Under the pieces are notes generated by a model. That model worked only from the letters and a program-made list of their open reading frames with translations. It was not told the DNA's origin and ran no database searches. Position numbers and translations under genes: made by a program. A stretch of 52,801 nt of DNA from Saprospiraceae bacterium (GTDB lineage Bacteria > Bacteroidota > Bacteroidia > Chitinophagales > Saprospiraceae). The stretch spans positions 1-52,801 of the forward strand of contig BQJU01000050.1 of NCBI GenBank assembly GCA_021604865.1, read 5' to 3'. Below are positions 1-8,786 of the stretch, in pieces (within the stretch, counting starts at the first letter, position 1; the number at the start of each line of letters is the position of its first letter).

Positions 1-220
1 TCATCAAAAAATTGACGCTTTTCGCTTCCCATCGGCCGCCATGCGTCTACGCTGAGTCCTTCGCCAAAGGCTACGGCCGCCGGAGAAAGCTTCGAGCGCA
101 AGCGTAAGGCTTGCCGAGGTTCTTCGCCAGGAGGCTTCGACCGCGCGCCGTCGTCGAAGCCTTTGGCGCAGACGCCCGGTGAACGGCGATGCAAAGTCGT
201 CCTCCAAACCAGCTCTTAGG
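1..220. repeat. GC-rich dispersed repeat, right-hand part of a copy
   Basis: This GC-rich stretch contrasts sharply with the AT-rich genes that follow. Positions 51-74 are identical over 24 bases to 17701-17724. A second block around 147-165 resembles 17728-17747. The right edge (201-220, beginning CCTCCAAACC and ending CTCTTAGG) resembles the right edges of the repeats at 17839 and 23399. The left edge lies outside the window. The open frame that crosses it on the minus strand is low-complexity and arginine-rich, so I do not treat it as a gene. Confidence 0.6.
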
Positions 221-325
221 TAACTCAAAGGAAGGCCTACACTTCCCAGATTAAAGTTGTGCCCAGAACCATTTCTATCTTCGTAATCAGTTCAACAGAT
301 GGGGACGAATGTCTTACAACAGGAA

Positions 326-390
326 GTGAGAAAATTTCTCACAAACTTGCTTTTTACACTATTTATCGGTAGTTTTGAGAAAATTTCTCA
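326..390 (+). promoter_or_regulatory. Promoter flanked by twin palindromes (putative operators)
   Basis: Two nearly identical inverted repeats bracket a Bacteroidota-type promoter. Copy one at 326-342 is GTGAGAAA-A-TTTCTCAC with perfect 8-bp arms. Copy two at 376-390 is TGAGAAA-A-TTTCTCA with perfect 7-bp arms. Their centres are 49 bp apart. Between them are CTTG at 346-349 and, 20 bp later, TAGTTTTG at 370-377, which fits the TAnnTTTG -7 consensus. The second palindrome overlaps the -7 box and the expected start of transcription, and ends just before the ATG at 393. This arrangement suggests repression by a dimeric protein, but no obvious regulator is encoded next to it. Confidence 0.55.
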
Positions 391-392
391 CA

Positions 393-1670
393 ATGCTAGT
401 TGAGTTCTCAGTACGAAATTTTAGGTCTTTTTTAGATCATCAATCTCTTTCATTGAAAGCTACCAGAATTACTGAATATTCTGAAAATACATTTGAAAAT
501 AATTTATTAAGCCAAAGACTGCTTAAAACCATTGCAGTTTATGGTGCCAATTCATCGGGTAAATCTAACTTATTGAGGGCAATGGGAATGATGAAGAGTA
601 TTTTGTTTACCAATTTCCAACAGAGGTCGAATGAAAGGATTTCTTTTGACCCATTCTTGCTCAATGACAACAGTAAATCTGAGTCCACCCATTTTGAAGT
701 CCTTTTTACAACTAAAAACCATGTCTTCAGATATGGGTTTGAGTTTAATAGCAAAGCGTTTTTACAAGAATGGCTTTTTGATCATACAGATAATAAAGAA
801 ATACCATTATTTGTAAGGATTGAGGAAGGCATTCAAGTTTTTCCTGAATTTTCAGAAGGAAATGATTTAGAAGAAAAAACAAGAGAGAATGCTCTGTTTT
901 TATCTGTAGTGAATCAATTCAATGGATCAATTTCAAATGAGGTCATAGAATGGTTCAATCATTTTAATATTATTGATGGCATAGGTCATACGGATTACAG
1001 AGGAATAACTTTTCGACTGCTTGAGGATAAAGAAATGCGTTCCAAATTGCTAAAATTTTATATTGATCTAGATTTAGGGTTTAAAAACTTGGTTATAGAT
1101 AAAACTCCATTTGATCCAAGCAAACTTCCATTCGAAGTCCCTGAGGAAATTATTGCGCAGATGACCGCAGATATGGAAGGTAAATTAATGGCTTCTTTAA
1201 ATTCGATTCATGACATACTAGACTATGAAGGAGGAAAGTTTGGGGAAACAAATTTCAATGTACGAACTCAAGAAAGTTCTGGCACAAATAAAGTGATTGA
1301 TTTATCTGGGCTTATATTTCATACGTTATTAGAGGGCGGGACTCTTATTATAGATGAATTAGATGCCAAACTTCATCCCCACCTAACTATTGCAATAATT
1401 CGGTTATTTCAATTAAAAGAAACCAACCCTAAAAATGCTCAATTGATTTTTGCGACCCACAATACGAATATTCTAAGTATAGGCCGGCTTAGAAGAGATC
1501 AAATTATTCTATCTGAGAAAAATCACAATGCAAGCACTGAAATATACCCTCTCGTAAATTATAAAGTTGACAATAGAAAGATTCGAAAAGACAACTCCTT
1601 TGAAAAGGATTATTTATTAGGAAGATACGGTGGAATTCCATCTATTTCTGACATTTCCAATCTAAATTGA
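393..1670 (+). CDS. RloA-like AAA/ABC-type ATPase (AbiL-like defence pair, first gene)
   Basis: This 425-aa protein is a single-domain ATPase of the AAA_15/RloA kind. It opens with the typical MLVEFSVRNFRSF start, has a Walker A motif GANSSGKS at residues 51-58, a signature-like SSGT stretch, a Walker B motif TLIIDELDAKLHP near residue 320 and an H-loop FATHN near 353. I chose the ATG at 393 because it matches the family start; an in-frame TTG at 375 lies inside the palindrome. The next gene starts 2 bp after its stop, so the two are translationally coupled. ATPases with this architecture paired with RloB are known from restriction-linked loci and from AbiL-type abortive infection systems. 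The partner and the AT-rich setting support a defence role; the trigger is unknown. Confidence 0.85.
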   Translation: MLVEFSVRNFRSFLDHQSLSLKATRITEYSENTFENNLLSQRLLKTIAVYGANSSGKSNLLRAMGMMKSILFTNFQQRSNERISFDPFLLNDNSKSESTHFEVLFTTKNHVFRYGFEFNSKAFLQEWLFDHTDNKEIPLFVRIEEGIQVFPEFSEGNDLEEKTRENALFLSVVNQFNGSISNEVIEWFNHFNIIDGIGHTDYRGITFRLLEDKEMRSKLLKFYIDLDLGFKNLVIDKTPFDPSKLPFEVPEEIIAQMTADMEGKLMASLNSIHDILDYEGGKFGETNFNVRTQESSGTNKVIDLSGLIFHTLLEGGTLIIDELDAKLHPHLTIAIIRLFQLKETNPKNAQLIFATHNTNILSIGRLRRDQIILSEKNHNASTEIYPLVNYKVDNRKIRKDNSFEKDYLLGRYGGIPSISDISNLN

Positions 1671-1672
1671 AG

Positions 1673-2380
1673 ATGGCAAGAAAAATCAAAGTGGATAATT
1701 CTGTACTAAAACGGTTAAATAGACAAGAAAAGAGGGAGAAGATTGAATTCAAAAAAAAGCGAAAATTCATTCTTATTGTTTGCGAAGGTGAAAAGACTGA
1801 ACCCAACTACTTTGAATCAAAGAAAAGGGGATTACCTGCAAACGTTTTAGAAACAGTCGAAATTGACATTCATGGTACAGGAAAAAACACACTAAAAGTC
1901 GTAAAAGCTGCTGAATCTGAGGTAGAAAAGGCAAATAGGATTAGAAACAAGGTATTTGATTCCGTGTGGATCGTGATTGATAGAGATAGTTTCCCAGCAC
2001 AAGACTTTAATAACGCAATTTTTAAATGTACCGGCAAGGGGTTTAAGTGCGCATGGACAAACGAAGCCTTTGAGTTATGGTATGTTTTGCATTTTCAATA
2101 TAGAAATACCGAAATGAGTAGGGAGGATCATAAAAAAGTGATTGAAGAAGAAGTTAATAAAAAAATTAATCAATCAGGTAAAGGGCTCTCAATTCGTAGT
2201 TTTGAATATAAAAAGAATGATCCTAATATGTATTTCATTTTGGAAGAGTATGGAGATGAAGATATGGCAATTCAACATGCAGAGAAATTATGTCAATTAT
2301 ATACTAACCAACAATACGCAAAACATAATCCATGCACAAAGGTTCATGAACTGGTAAAAGAAATCAACATGTTAACCTAG
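1673..2380 (+). CDS. RloB-like protein with TOPRIM-type acidic motifs
   Basis: This 235-aa protein matches the RloB family. After a basic N-terminus it has FILIVCEGEKTEPNYF (glutamates at 38 and 40) followed by WIVIDRDSF (aspartates at 103 and 105). That is the E...DxD layout of TOPRIM nucleases such as OLD and GajA. I take the ATG at 1673; a TTG at 1667 overlaps the upstream stop but gives a less typical start. Together with the upstream ATPase it would form a two-subunit counterpart of OLD-type proteins, in which ATPase and TOPRIM are usually fused. Nuclease activity is inferred from the motifs only. The reading frame is intact. Confidence 0.85.
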   Translation: MARKIKVDNSVLKRLNRQEKREKIEFKKKRKFILIVCEGEKTEPNYFESKKRGLPANVLETVEIDIHGTGKNTLKVVKAAESEVEKANRIRNKVFDSVWIVIDRDSFPAQDFNNAIFKCTGKGFKCAWTNEAFELWYVLHFQYRNTEMSREDHKKVIEEEVNKKINQSGKGLSIRSFEYKKNDPNMYFILEEYGDEDMAIQHAEKLCQLYTNQQYAKHNPCTKVHELVKEINMLT

Positions 2381-2403
2381 GAAGAATCTCATTCTTTTTC
2401 AAT

Positions 2404-2424
2404 ATTGGAAACATTCCTTCCAAT
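2404..2424. terminator. Hairpin between convergent genes
   Basis: A perfect 7-bp inverted repeat (ATTGGAA, 7-nt loop, TTCCAAT) lies 24 bp after the rloB-like stop and between two convergent genes. It lacks a clean T-tract, so it may be a weak or factor-assisted terminator or simply an RNA-stabilising hairpin. Confidence 0.35.
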
Positions 2425-2502
2425 GTGCGATGGAGGTTTCCAGGATATGGCCTTCTACTAGGTAGGTGAATATTAGATAGAAAGCCTTTCATTAGAGTTC
2501 TC

Positions 2503-4167
2503 TTAAGGAATATAAAAGTTTTCATTAGCCTTATCTACCACGATCGCTAATATCTTTTTAGCTCTTGAACTAGCCACATATAGCTCATTCAAATGAGAAA
2601 AGGACTGTCCCTTGGTCACTAGAATTACACCTTCCGCTTCCAATCCTTTAAAAGACGAAGTTTCAAATACTGGAATGTAGTCATTGCTTTCAATGATCTT
2701 ATCGCTAAAATTGAAGGATAGCTCTTTTTTAAGTTGTTTATCCCAATCGGGGTTGGATAAATACTTTAGCAAGAAATATCTGTTCACAAAAGGATCTTCA
2801 AGACTAAAGACTAGTGTAGCTTTGTCATTTTTCTCGACCCAATTTACTGGATTTGAGTTAGCAATTTGGGTCCCAAGTTTAAAAAAGATATAATTTTTAT
2901 CAATGTGCTCAAGTTCTTCATTGGCAATGTCCGCTATCAACTTTACATCACCTTCACTGGGTAGGTCCGTTCCGGTAAGGTGACGAAGTTTATTTGTTAT
3001 GTCAATATCAGGTACTAACAATTGGAATTTTCTGATAATTTCTTCTTTCCAACTTGCTCCAATGGGAATAGCATGGTTGACTACCCCAAATTCCCAATTA
3101 CTTATATTAATATCACCTGCTAATAGAATCAAAGGCTGAGTGACATTCTTTTTATGCATCATCCAATCAATAGCACTGAAAACCTTGCGCTTAATTTTAG
3201 TCCTATTCGGGTAAACAAAAAGTTTAACTCTGCCTAAGTCTTTTATTTCAATGGAGGTTTCTGGTGCTTGGTGGTGAAAATTAGCCTTGATAAATTCATA
3301 AATCTTTCCTCCATTCCTACAGTTTTTTGATAAATCAACGATTGGCTCTTCTATAGGATATACGGAGCGATGTGGTAGCAAGGCTTGATTATCATCATGA
3401 AAGATATAGAGTATCTCTTCTTTTGCTTCAGCCAATATGGCCTCCACGACCAGCCACCAATCCTCTCTAAAATCCTGGGCTTCGTCAACGATAACCGCAT
3501 CAAATCGTATATTTTTCTTTTCGATGATTTCTAGCGCATTGTTCAATTCCTCCTGTAATGGTTCATGGTATTTATTCCATTCCCGCTGTTGTAGAACCTC
3601 ATATTCGTTTAAATTTTGAATAAACTGTCCAAAAGAAGTGACAAAAACATTAGTTCCATAAACCAAACTTTTAATCTTACTGGATAGATTGGGATTATGG
3701 CATATAATAATGACACTTAATCCTTTTTTTGACAACCTGATTGCTTTTTCTGCTGCCACCAAAGTTTTCCCAGAACCTGCACACCCTGAGATTCTTACTT
3801 TGTTCATTTTGTTGATAAAGTTGAGCACTTTGAATTGGTCACTAGTCAATCTTTCTATGGTCGAATCAAGGTCGGCATTATCGAAGGAAAAAGTATTGCT
3901 TTCCCGGGTATCCACCATACCAACTTCTTTTGCTTTAGCAATTAGATTTAATAGATCATATTTAATTTTGTTGTGGGTCCTGATTTCTTCATCATACGAA
4001 AGTATCCCCGCACGGATTTTCTTATTTAAGGAGATCAAATTTGATTTCAAAATGATTACCTCGTTGATAATTTCGGTTCGTGCTTCCTCATTGTAAAACA
4101 AATCCAATGCTTCCAAAACATTATCGTTAACGATTAATTCTTTTACTTTTTTCTCGTAATTGGTCAT
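2503..4167 (-). CDS. SF1 helicase-like ATPase with N-terminal EAD-like domain
   Basis: The 554-aa protein carries an intact superfamily 1 helicase core: motif I GCAGSGKT (128-135), motif Ia-like VIIICHNPNLSSKI, motif II VIVDEAQDF (DEAQD at 228-232), a motif III-like YIFHDDNQA, and C-terminal motifs FKGLEAEGVIL and YVASSRAK typical of UvrD_C_2 proteins. Residues 1-80 form a separate helical module (VKELI..EALDLF...NEVIIL...LS.DE). It resembles the effector-associated domain family and the C-terminus of the SIR2-like protein at 30632-31702, sharing the NEVI core. EADs are known as homotypic adaptors in NTPase-dependent bacterial conflict systems. The gene is convergent with the RloAB-like pair and equally AT-rich. 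I infer a defence-linked helicase or translocase; the substrate is unknown. Confidence 0.75.
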   Translation of the reverse strand: MTNYEKKVKELIVNDNVLEALDLFYNEEARTEIINEVIILKSNLISLNKKIRAGILSYDEEIRTHNKIKYDLLNLIAKAKEVGMVDTRESNTFSFDNADLDSTIERLTSDQFKVLNFINKMNKVRISGCAGSGKTLVAAEKAIRLSKKGLSVIIICHNPNLSSKIKSLVYGTNVFVTSFGQFIQNLNEYEVLQQREWNKYHEPLQEELNNALEIIEKKNIRFDAVIVDEAQDFREDWWLVVEAILAEAKEEILYIFHDDNQALLPHRSVYPIEEPIVDLSKNCRNGGKIYEFIKANFHHQAPETSIEIKDLGRVKLFVYPNRTKIKRKVFSAIDWMMHKKNVTQPLILLAGDINISNWEFGVVNHAIPIGASWKEEIIRKFQLLVPDIDITNKLRHLTGTDLPSEGDVKLIADIANEELEHIDKNYIFFKLGTQIANSNPVNWVEKNDKATLVFSLEDPFVNRYFLLKYLSNPDWDKQLKKELSFNFSDKIIESNDYIPVFETSSFKGLEAEGVILVTKGQSFSHLNELYVASSRAKKILAIVVDKANENFYIP

Positions 4168-4223
4168 TTGCTATTATTGTCTTAACTATAGTCAAATTTA
4201 AGTTTTTCTCACTCCCCCACCCT

Positions 4224-4679
4224 TCAAAAAACAATATTCCGCTTAAATGCACATCCCAAATCAATCATAGATTCCGTTTTAGCCACGCCATCGATATTGT
4301 CGATCACGTCGTAAAGTATGCGCTTTAAATCCTCGTGATCTTTAGCAAAAATTCGGAGATAAAGGGTGAAGGAACCGGCAATATAATGGCACTCTGTCAC
4401 TTCGGGGATCTTTTTTAGGGCTTGGATCACACTTTTGGTTTTGTGTTCCTTGTCCAGGGTAATGCCCGTAAAGGCGCCATAGCCGTAGCCGAGGCGTTTT
4501 TCATCGTAAGTGGGATTGATTTTGGTGATGATTTTATGTTTGATCAATTTGGCGACACGCTTGTGCACCATGGTATTAGAGATACCCAATTCCTCGGCAA
4601 TTTGGGAATAAGGCATCCTGCCATCTACCTCCAATTTTCCAATTATTTTTTTATCAAAATCATCTAAAGGATAAATCAT
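4224..4679 (-). CDS. Lrp/AsnC family transcriptional regulator
   Basis: This 151-aa protein has the standard Lrp/AsnC layout. An N-terminal helix-turn-helix (DDFDKKIIGKLEVDG, then YSQIAEELGISNTMVHKRV) is followed by an alpha-beta RAM ligand-binding domain from about residue 65. It is divergent from rocD and separated from it by 187 bp that contain several palindromes with TTTGA/TCAAA-type half sites. Lrp relatives commonly sense amino acids. Its placement suggests control of the arginase/ornithine aminotransferase operon in response to arginine, ornithine or a related amino acid. The ligand is inferred from context only. Confidence 0.88.
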   Translation of the reverse strand: MIYPLDDFDKKIIGKLEVDGRMPYSQIAEELGISNTMVHKRVAKLIKHKIITKINPTYDEKRLGYGYGAFTGITLDKEHKTKSVIQALKKIPEVTECHYIAGSFTLYLRIFAKDHEDLKRILYDVIDNIDGVAKTESMIDLGCAFKRNIVF

Positions 4680-4688
4680 AAGGCAAAA

Positions 4689-4761
4689 TTTGAGTCAAAA
4701 AATATCAACATGGAAAAATCAGAGTCAATATAACTCAAAAATAAAGAATTTTGTATCAAAA
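4689..4761. promoter_or_regulatory. Cluster of TTTGA/TCAAA-type palindromes in the lrp-rocD intergenic region
   Basis: Three short dyads occur within about 70 bp: TTTGA-G-TCAAA at 4689-4699, GAGT-N7-ACTC at 4722-4736 and TTTTG-TAT-CAAAA at 4749-4761. They lie between the start of the Lrp-family gene and rocD. Multiple A/T-flanked dyads are usual for Lrp-type regulators, which bind as octamers or wrapped dimers, so these are candidate operators for autoregulation and control of rocD-rocF. Confidence 0.45.
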
Positions 4762-4866
4762 TTTACATATCCCTAAAATCCCCTTTACCTTTGTAATCCT
4801 TGTTTAATTGGTTCTTTGACAAATCTCATAATTTGCCAGAGAACGTTCTAAAATAAAATCCTAACC

Positions 4867-6117
4867 ATGATTGCAGAAAAAGTCAGTAAGTCGCAACAGC
4901 TCATCGCTAAAGAAGATCAATACGGTGCTCATAATTACCATCCTCTCCCCGTGGTATTGGAAAAAGGAGAAGGCGTACATGTATGGGATGTAGAAGGCAA
5001 AAAATATTACGACTTTTTGTCGGCCTACTCTTCTGTCAATCAAGGTCATTGCCATCCAAAAATCCTGAAGAGCCTGCAGATGCAAGCTCAAAAACTGACC
5101 CTCACTTCGCGGGCTTTTCACAATAATGTCCTGGGAGAGTTTGAAGAATTGTTACACCAGATCTTTGGCTATGATAAGGCCCTTCCCATGAATTCCGGTG
5201 TAGAAGCAGTGGAAACAGCCATGAAGTTGTGTAGAAAATGGGCGTACCAGGTAAAGGGTGTACCGGCTGGTAGTGCCAAAATTTTATTTGCTACAAACAA
5301 CTTTCACGGTAGAACGATAAGTGTCATTTCAGCCTCCAACGACCCCTTAAGCAGAAAGGGTTTTGGTCCTTTTTTGGAAGGTATTGAAGCGGTACCTTAT
5401 AACGACCTGGCCGCTTTGGAGCAAAAATTGACTCAGGAGCCTAACATAGCAGGATTTATCGTAGAGCCCATCCAGGGAGAAGCGGGCGTAGTGGTGCCTG
5501 ATGCGGATTACCTGCCTGGTGTGGCTAAATTATGCAAAAAGCACAATGTCTTATTTGTAGCTGATGAAATCCAGACGGGCTTGGGCAGAACCGGACAACT
5601 ACTGGCCACCTATATGGAAGGCGGAGACACCAAACTAAGACCGGATATTATCATTTTGGGCAAGGCTTTATCCGGCGGCTTTTTACCGGTATCTGCGGTA
5701 CTGGCAGACGATGAAATTATGCTGACCATTAAACCGGGAGAGCATGGTTCTACCTATGGCGGCAACCCATTGGCCTGTGCGGTAGCCATGGAAGCGCTCA
5801 AGGTGCTGATCGACGAGAAAATGGCGGAGAATGCTCAAAAAATGGGGCAATTGTTTCGGGATGGGTTGAGAGAAATCGCCAAAGAAAACTCGATTATCAA
5901 AATAGTAAGAGGCAAGGGTTTGTTAAATGCTATCGTCATTGAGGGCGATGAAAACTCTTCCAAAGCCTGGGATATTTGTGTGAATATGAAAGAAAACGGC
6001 TTGCTCGCTAAACCCACCCAGGGCAATAAAATCCGCTTTGCTCCTCCACTGGTTATTAACGAAAGTCAGATTAAAGAAGCACTTACCATTATCGCTCAAT
6101 CATTGGAAGGGTTTTAG
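4867..6117 (+). CDS. rocD: Ornithine aminotransferase (ornithine-oxo-acid transaminase)
   Basis: This 416-aa class III PLP-dependent aminotransferase converts L-ornithine and 2-oxoglutarate into glutamate semialdehyde and glutamate. Visible hallmarks are the substrate-domain start [45 protein letters not shown] (200-208), [11 protein letters not shown] (233-243) and the PLP lysine K266 in LGKALSGGF. Length and motif order agree with RocD rather than with acetylornithine aminotransferases of arginine synthesis. It is followed 1 bp later by an arginase gene, which fits catabolism. Divergent transcription from an Lrp-family regulator suggests induction by arginine or ornithine. Confidence 0.93.
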   Translation: MIAEKVSKSQQLIAKEDQYGAHNYHPLPVVLEKGEGVHVWDVEGKKYYDFLSAYSSVNQGHCHPKILKSLQMQAQKLTLTSRAFHNNVLGEFEELLHQIFGYDKALPMNSGVEAVETAMKLCRKWAYQVKGVPAGSAKILFATNNFHGRTISVISASNDPLSRKGFGPFLEGIEAVPYNDLAALEQKLTQEPNIAGFIVEPIQGEAGVVVPDADYLPGVAKLCKKHNVLFVADEIQTGLGRTGQLLATYMEGGDTKLRPDIIILGKALSGGFLPVSAVLADDEIMLTIKPGEHGSTYGGNPLACAVAMEALKVLIDEKMAENAQKMGQLFRDGLREIAKENSIIKIVRGKGLLNAIVIEGDENSSKAWDICVNMKENGLLAKPTQGNKIRFAPPLVINESQIKEALTIIAQSLEGF

Positions 6118-6118
6118 T

Positions 6119-7072
6119 ATGAAGCAAATAAAGATTATCAAAAACAGGTCGGATATCGGAGCAGGTACCCGCGGCTCAGATATGGGGATTGATGCGATTG
6201 AGATAGCGGCCATTACTGCCGGAAGTGATTATTTCACCCGCTTTCCTCACATAGATGTCGAGACGCACAATGAGACGATTTACAATAAAGTCAATGCGCT
6301 GTTTGCCAAAAGGATCACACATGTGAAAGAACAGTGCCAGCGGCTTGCCGATGTTGTAAAAGAGACATTAAAGGAGGACTATTTCCCCATCGTTCTTTCC
6401 GGCGATCATTCATCGGCGCTGGGTACTATGAGTGGCATCAAAGCCGCTTATCCCGAAAAGAGAATGGGCGTAGTATGGATTGATGCCCATGCGGATTTAC
6501 ATTCTCCTTATACTTCTCCTTCCGGAAATGTGCACGGCATGCCTCTGGCGGCGGCCCTGGGAATCGACAATCTGGACTGCCAGGTCAATGAGGTAGCTGA
6601 AGAGACGATTGACAACTGGACCGAGCTCAAAAATATCGGCATCACAGGCCCAAAATTGCGGCCGGAAGATTTGATTTTCTTTGGCGTGAGAGATACGGAA
6701 ACTCCGGAAAACAAGCTGATAGAACAATATGGTATCCGGAATTATATGGTCCATGAAATCCGCTATCGGGGTTTGACAAACTGCCTCAAAGAAGCTATGC
6801 AAAAGCTGGAAAAGTGCGACCTTATTTACCTCTCTTTTGACGTGGACAGCTTGGACTGCGACCTAGTCTCCAAGGGAACGGGAACGCCGGTCTCCAAAGG
6901 TTTCGACCCCGAGGAAGTCACCGCAATCATTACCCAACTGCTGGATAGCAAAAAGGTAGCCTGTCTGGAAGTCACGGAAGTGAATCCGCTGCTGGATACC
7001 AAAGGGAATAAGATGGCGGAAACGGCTTTTGATGTATTGGAGCGGGTGACTGCTTCAGTTAGCTTACACTAA
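6119..7072 (+). CDS. rocF: Arginase-family hydrolase (arginase)
   Basis: The 317-aa protein belongs to the ureohydrolase superfamily. It shows the manganese-binding signatures SGDHSSALG (GDHS at 95-98), WIDAHADLHSP (DAHAD at 122-126) and SFDVDSLD followed by GTGTPVSKGF, plus the C-terminal EVTEVNPLLD. The ATG at 6119 begins immediately after the rocD stop and gives a start typical of the family; an upstream in-frame extension into rocD is not needed. Adjacent rocD makes arginase (arginine to ornithine plus urea) the best reading over agmatinase or formimidoylglutamase. The two enzymes feed arginine nitrogen and carbon into glutamate. Confidence 0.9.
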   Translation: MKQIKIIKNRSDIGAGTRGSDMGIDAIEIAAITAGSDYFTRFPHIDVETHNETIYNKVNALFAKRITHVKEQCQRLADVVKETLKEDYFPIVLSGDHSSALGTMSGIKAAYPEKRMGVVWIDAHADLHSPYTSPSGNVHGMPLAAALGIDNLDCQVNEVAEETIDNWTELKNIGITGPKLRPEDLIFFGVRDTETPENKLIEQYGIRNYMVHEIRYRGLTNCLKEAMQKLEKCDLIYLSFDVDSLDCDLVSKGTGTPVSKGFDPEEVTAIITQLLDSKKVACLEVTEVNPLLDTKGNKMAETAFDVLERVTASVSLH

Positions 7073-7109
7073 TTTAAACGCTACCCATCACTTGCCAAAT
7101 TAAAACCAA

Positions 7110-8078
7110 CTACTCTTTCGACCATATCCGCGTATTCAAATTCATCGTTTCAATCACGTCGATGGCTATCTCTATCGGGCGGTAAAAATTTTGATAAGCT
7201 CCATCAGGAGTAACCCTGTCTTTCAATTTGTTGCGATAATCAGGAAGGCCGGAGATGGCCACACAAACCTTGCCTCCAGTAAAGGAGAAGGAAAAGTCGT
7301 AACCATACTTCGCCTTCATCGTTACCAACCCCTCCATCATACTGGGGGTCAATATATAACGTGCTTCAATCTGGTCTGAACTGTAAACGGCGTAATGCTT
7401 TTCGAAAGTGTGATCTTCAAAATAGACCAACTCCAGCCCATGCCACCCCAATTCCTGTACCTCTTTTCCCAACCAGGTGCCCAACAATTGTTGAGCAAAA
7501 TCAGGAAACACCACGGTCTTTCCGGTCACTTCTTTGTGGAAATCAAAAACCAAAACCAGCTTAGTTTCTACTTGCTTTTCTTTATTATTATGCTTGCTTG
7601 GTCGGTAGTAAGAAATGTGAAATGCTGTCTCTTTATACTTTCCGGCAATCAGGTTTTCGCCATCCATCAAACTCAGACTATGGGCAAGATCGAGGTCATC
7701 AAAATTCTCTTCTGCCAAACATTGATCCGAGAAATAATCCCATTCTGGATGTGCGGTTTTTATGACGATTTCACCAATACTTTTAGTGATTTCCTCTTCA
7801 GCATCCGGCTTTAGCTTATTTAACCAAGCAATCAGTAAATACGCCGCTATCAAGGGAATCAACACTACACCCAATGGGTCAGATGACATCATGAATAAGG
7901 CAACTAATATTAGTACCAATATTATTGAGATAGCCAGGAAGAATACAATATATAATCTGGTTATATACGCCCGGTAAAGGTTTTTCCGATTGTCTTCTAC
8001 CTTTTCCAATTCGGGCCTAATCAGGTCAAACAGCTTCTGCCTGGTTCTTTCTTTGGCTTTATGAATAGACTTTTTCAT
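7110..8078 (-). CDS. DUF3137 membrane protein
   Basis: This 322-aa protein matches the DUF3137 family: a charged N-terminal helix, two adjacent transmembrane segments (about residues 48-70 and 74-92), then a soluble domain of roughly 220 residues. It lies 51 bp downstream of the lemA-like gene on the same strand. LemA with DUF3137 is a recurrent pair in many bacteria and suggests a joint role at the inner membrane or envelope. No catalytic motif is visible and the molecular function is unknown. Confidence 0.8.
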   Translation of the reverse strand: MKKSIHKAKERTRQKLFDLIRPELEKVEDNRKNLYRAYITRLYIVFFLAISIILVLILVALFMMSSDPLGVVLIPLIAAYLLIAWLNKLKPDAEEEITKSIGEIVIKTAHPEWDYFSDQCLAEENFDDLDLAHSLSLMDGENLIAGKYKETAFHISYYRPSKHNNKEKQVETKLVLVFDFHKEVTGKTVVFPDFAQQLLGTWLGKEVQELGWHGLELVYFEDHTFEKHYAVYSSDQIEARYILTPSMMEGLVTMKAKYGYDFSFSFTGGKVCVAISGLPDYRNKLKDRVTPDGAYQNFYRPIEIAIDVIETMNLNTRIWSKE

Positions 8079-8129
8079 TTAGTTTAACTGAAGTATTTCT
8101 TTTTACTTTTTTTCATGATTTATGGGGGG

Positions 8130-8678
8130 CTATAACTCCGTATATTCTGCATTTAACACCATCAAATCCAGTGGATCTACCGGCTCATATCCCAGCAGTA
8201 TGGCAAAGACCACGGAAGGAAACATAACGATTGCGTTGTTGTATTCCATCGCTGCAGCATTGTAGGCGCGTCGGGCAGCTGCAATCTGCTCTTCTACTTC
8301 CACGATCGATCTTTGAAGGTGCATAAAACTCTTCTGCTGGCGGACCCCTCCGTCTTTGGCCAGTTCCTGGGTAATTTCCTGGATGGATAGTACGAGTTGG
8401 TTTTCTTTTCTCATCCGTTCTCCTGCCGGAAGCCTTTGATATTCCTGTCCCGCTGCCAGGGCACTGGCCTGTTGGATCAATTGTTGCTCAAAGAGGGCAC
8501 TGGTCTTCACTACCTCTGCCAATTTTGGCAATACATCATAGCGCTTTTGCAGCATGGTTTCCAAACCGTTATAGGCATAATGCAGCGCGTTTTTGCGGTG
8601 GATCAAACTGTTGTAGCTGGCACTGAGAATCAGCACCGTGAACAAAATGATTAACGTGATGATGACAAAAAGGGTCAT
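8130..8678 (-). CDS. lemA: LemA family protein
   Basis: The 182-aa protein has the LemA design: one N-terminal transmembrane helix (about residues 3-22), then a long helical cytoplasmic or periplasmic bundle. Diagnostic stretches are YNSLIHRKNALHYAYNGLET, QKRYDVLPKLAEVV and YNNAIVMFPSVVFAILLGY, the last corresponding to the conserved C-terminal YN..v..fP...a...gf. It is the upstream gene of the LemA/DUF3137 pair. LemA proteins are implicated in envelope stress and membrane organisation, but their biochemical role is unsettled. Confidence 0.88.
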   Translation of the reverse strand: MTLFVIITLIILFTVLILSASYNSLIHRKNALHYAYNGLETMLQKRYDVLPKLAEVVKTSALFEQQLIQQASALAAGQEYQRLPAGERMRKENQLVLSIQEITQELAKDGGVRQQKSFMHLQRSIVEVEEQIAAARRAYNAAAMEYNNAIVMFPSVVFAILLGYEPVDPLDLMVLNAEYTEL

Positions 8679-8786
8679 GTTATCTTTGGGGATTAATTTA
8701 TCAACGATATATATCTTAAGATGCTAAAATGTTACCTGTTTGGCGCAATTCTACGGCAAAAGCGGTGCTTTTCTCGACGAATTAGG

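Noticed and set aside
4-228. Minus-strand open frame rich in Arg and Ser in the first 230 bp
   Set aside because: It follows the GC-rich repeat, has low complexity and no recognisable domain. A similar frame exists in the repeat copy near 17.7 kb.
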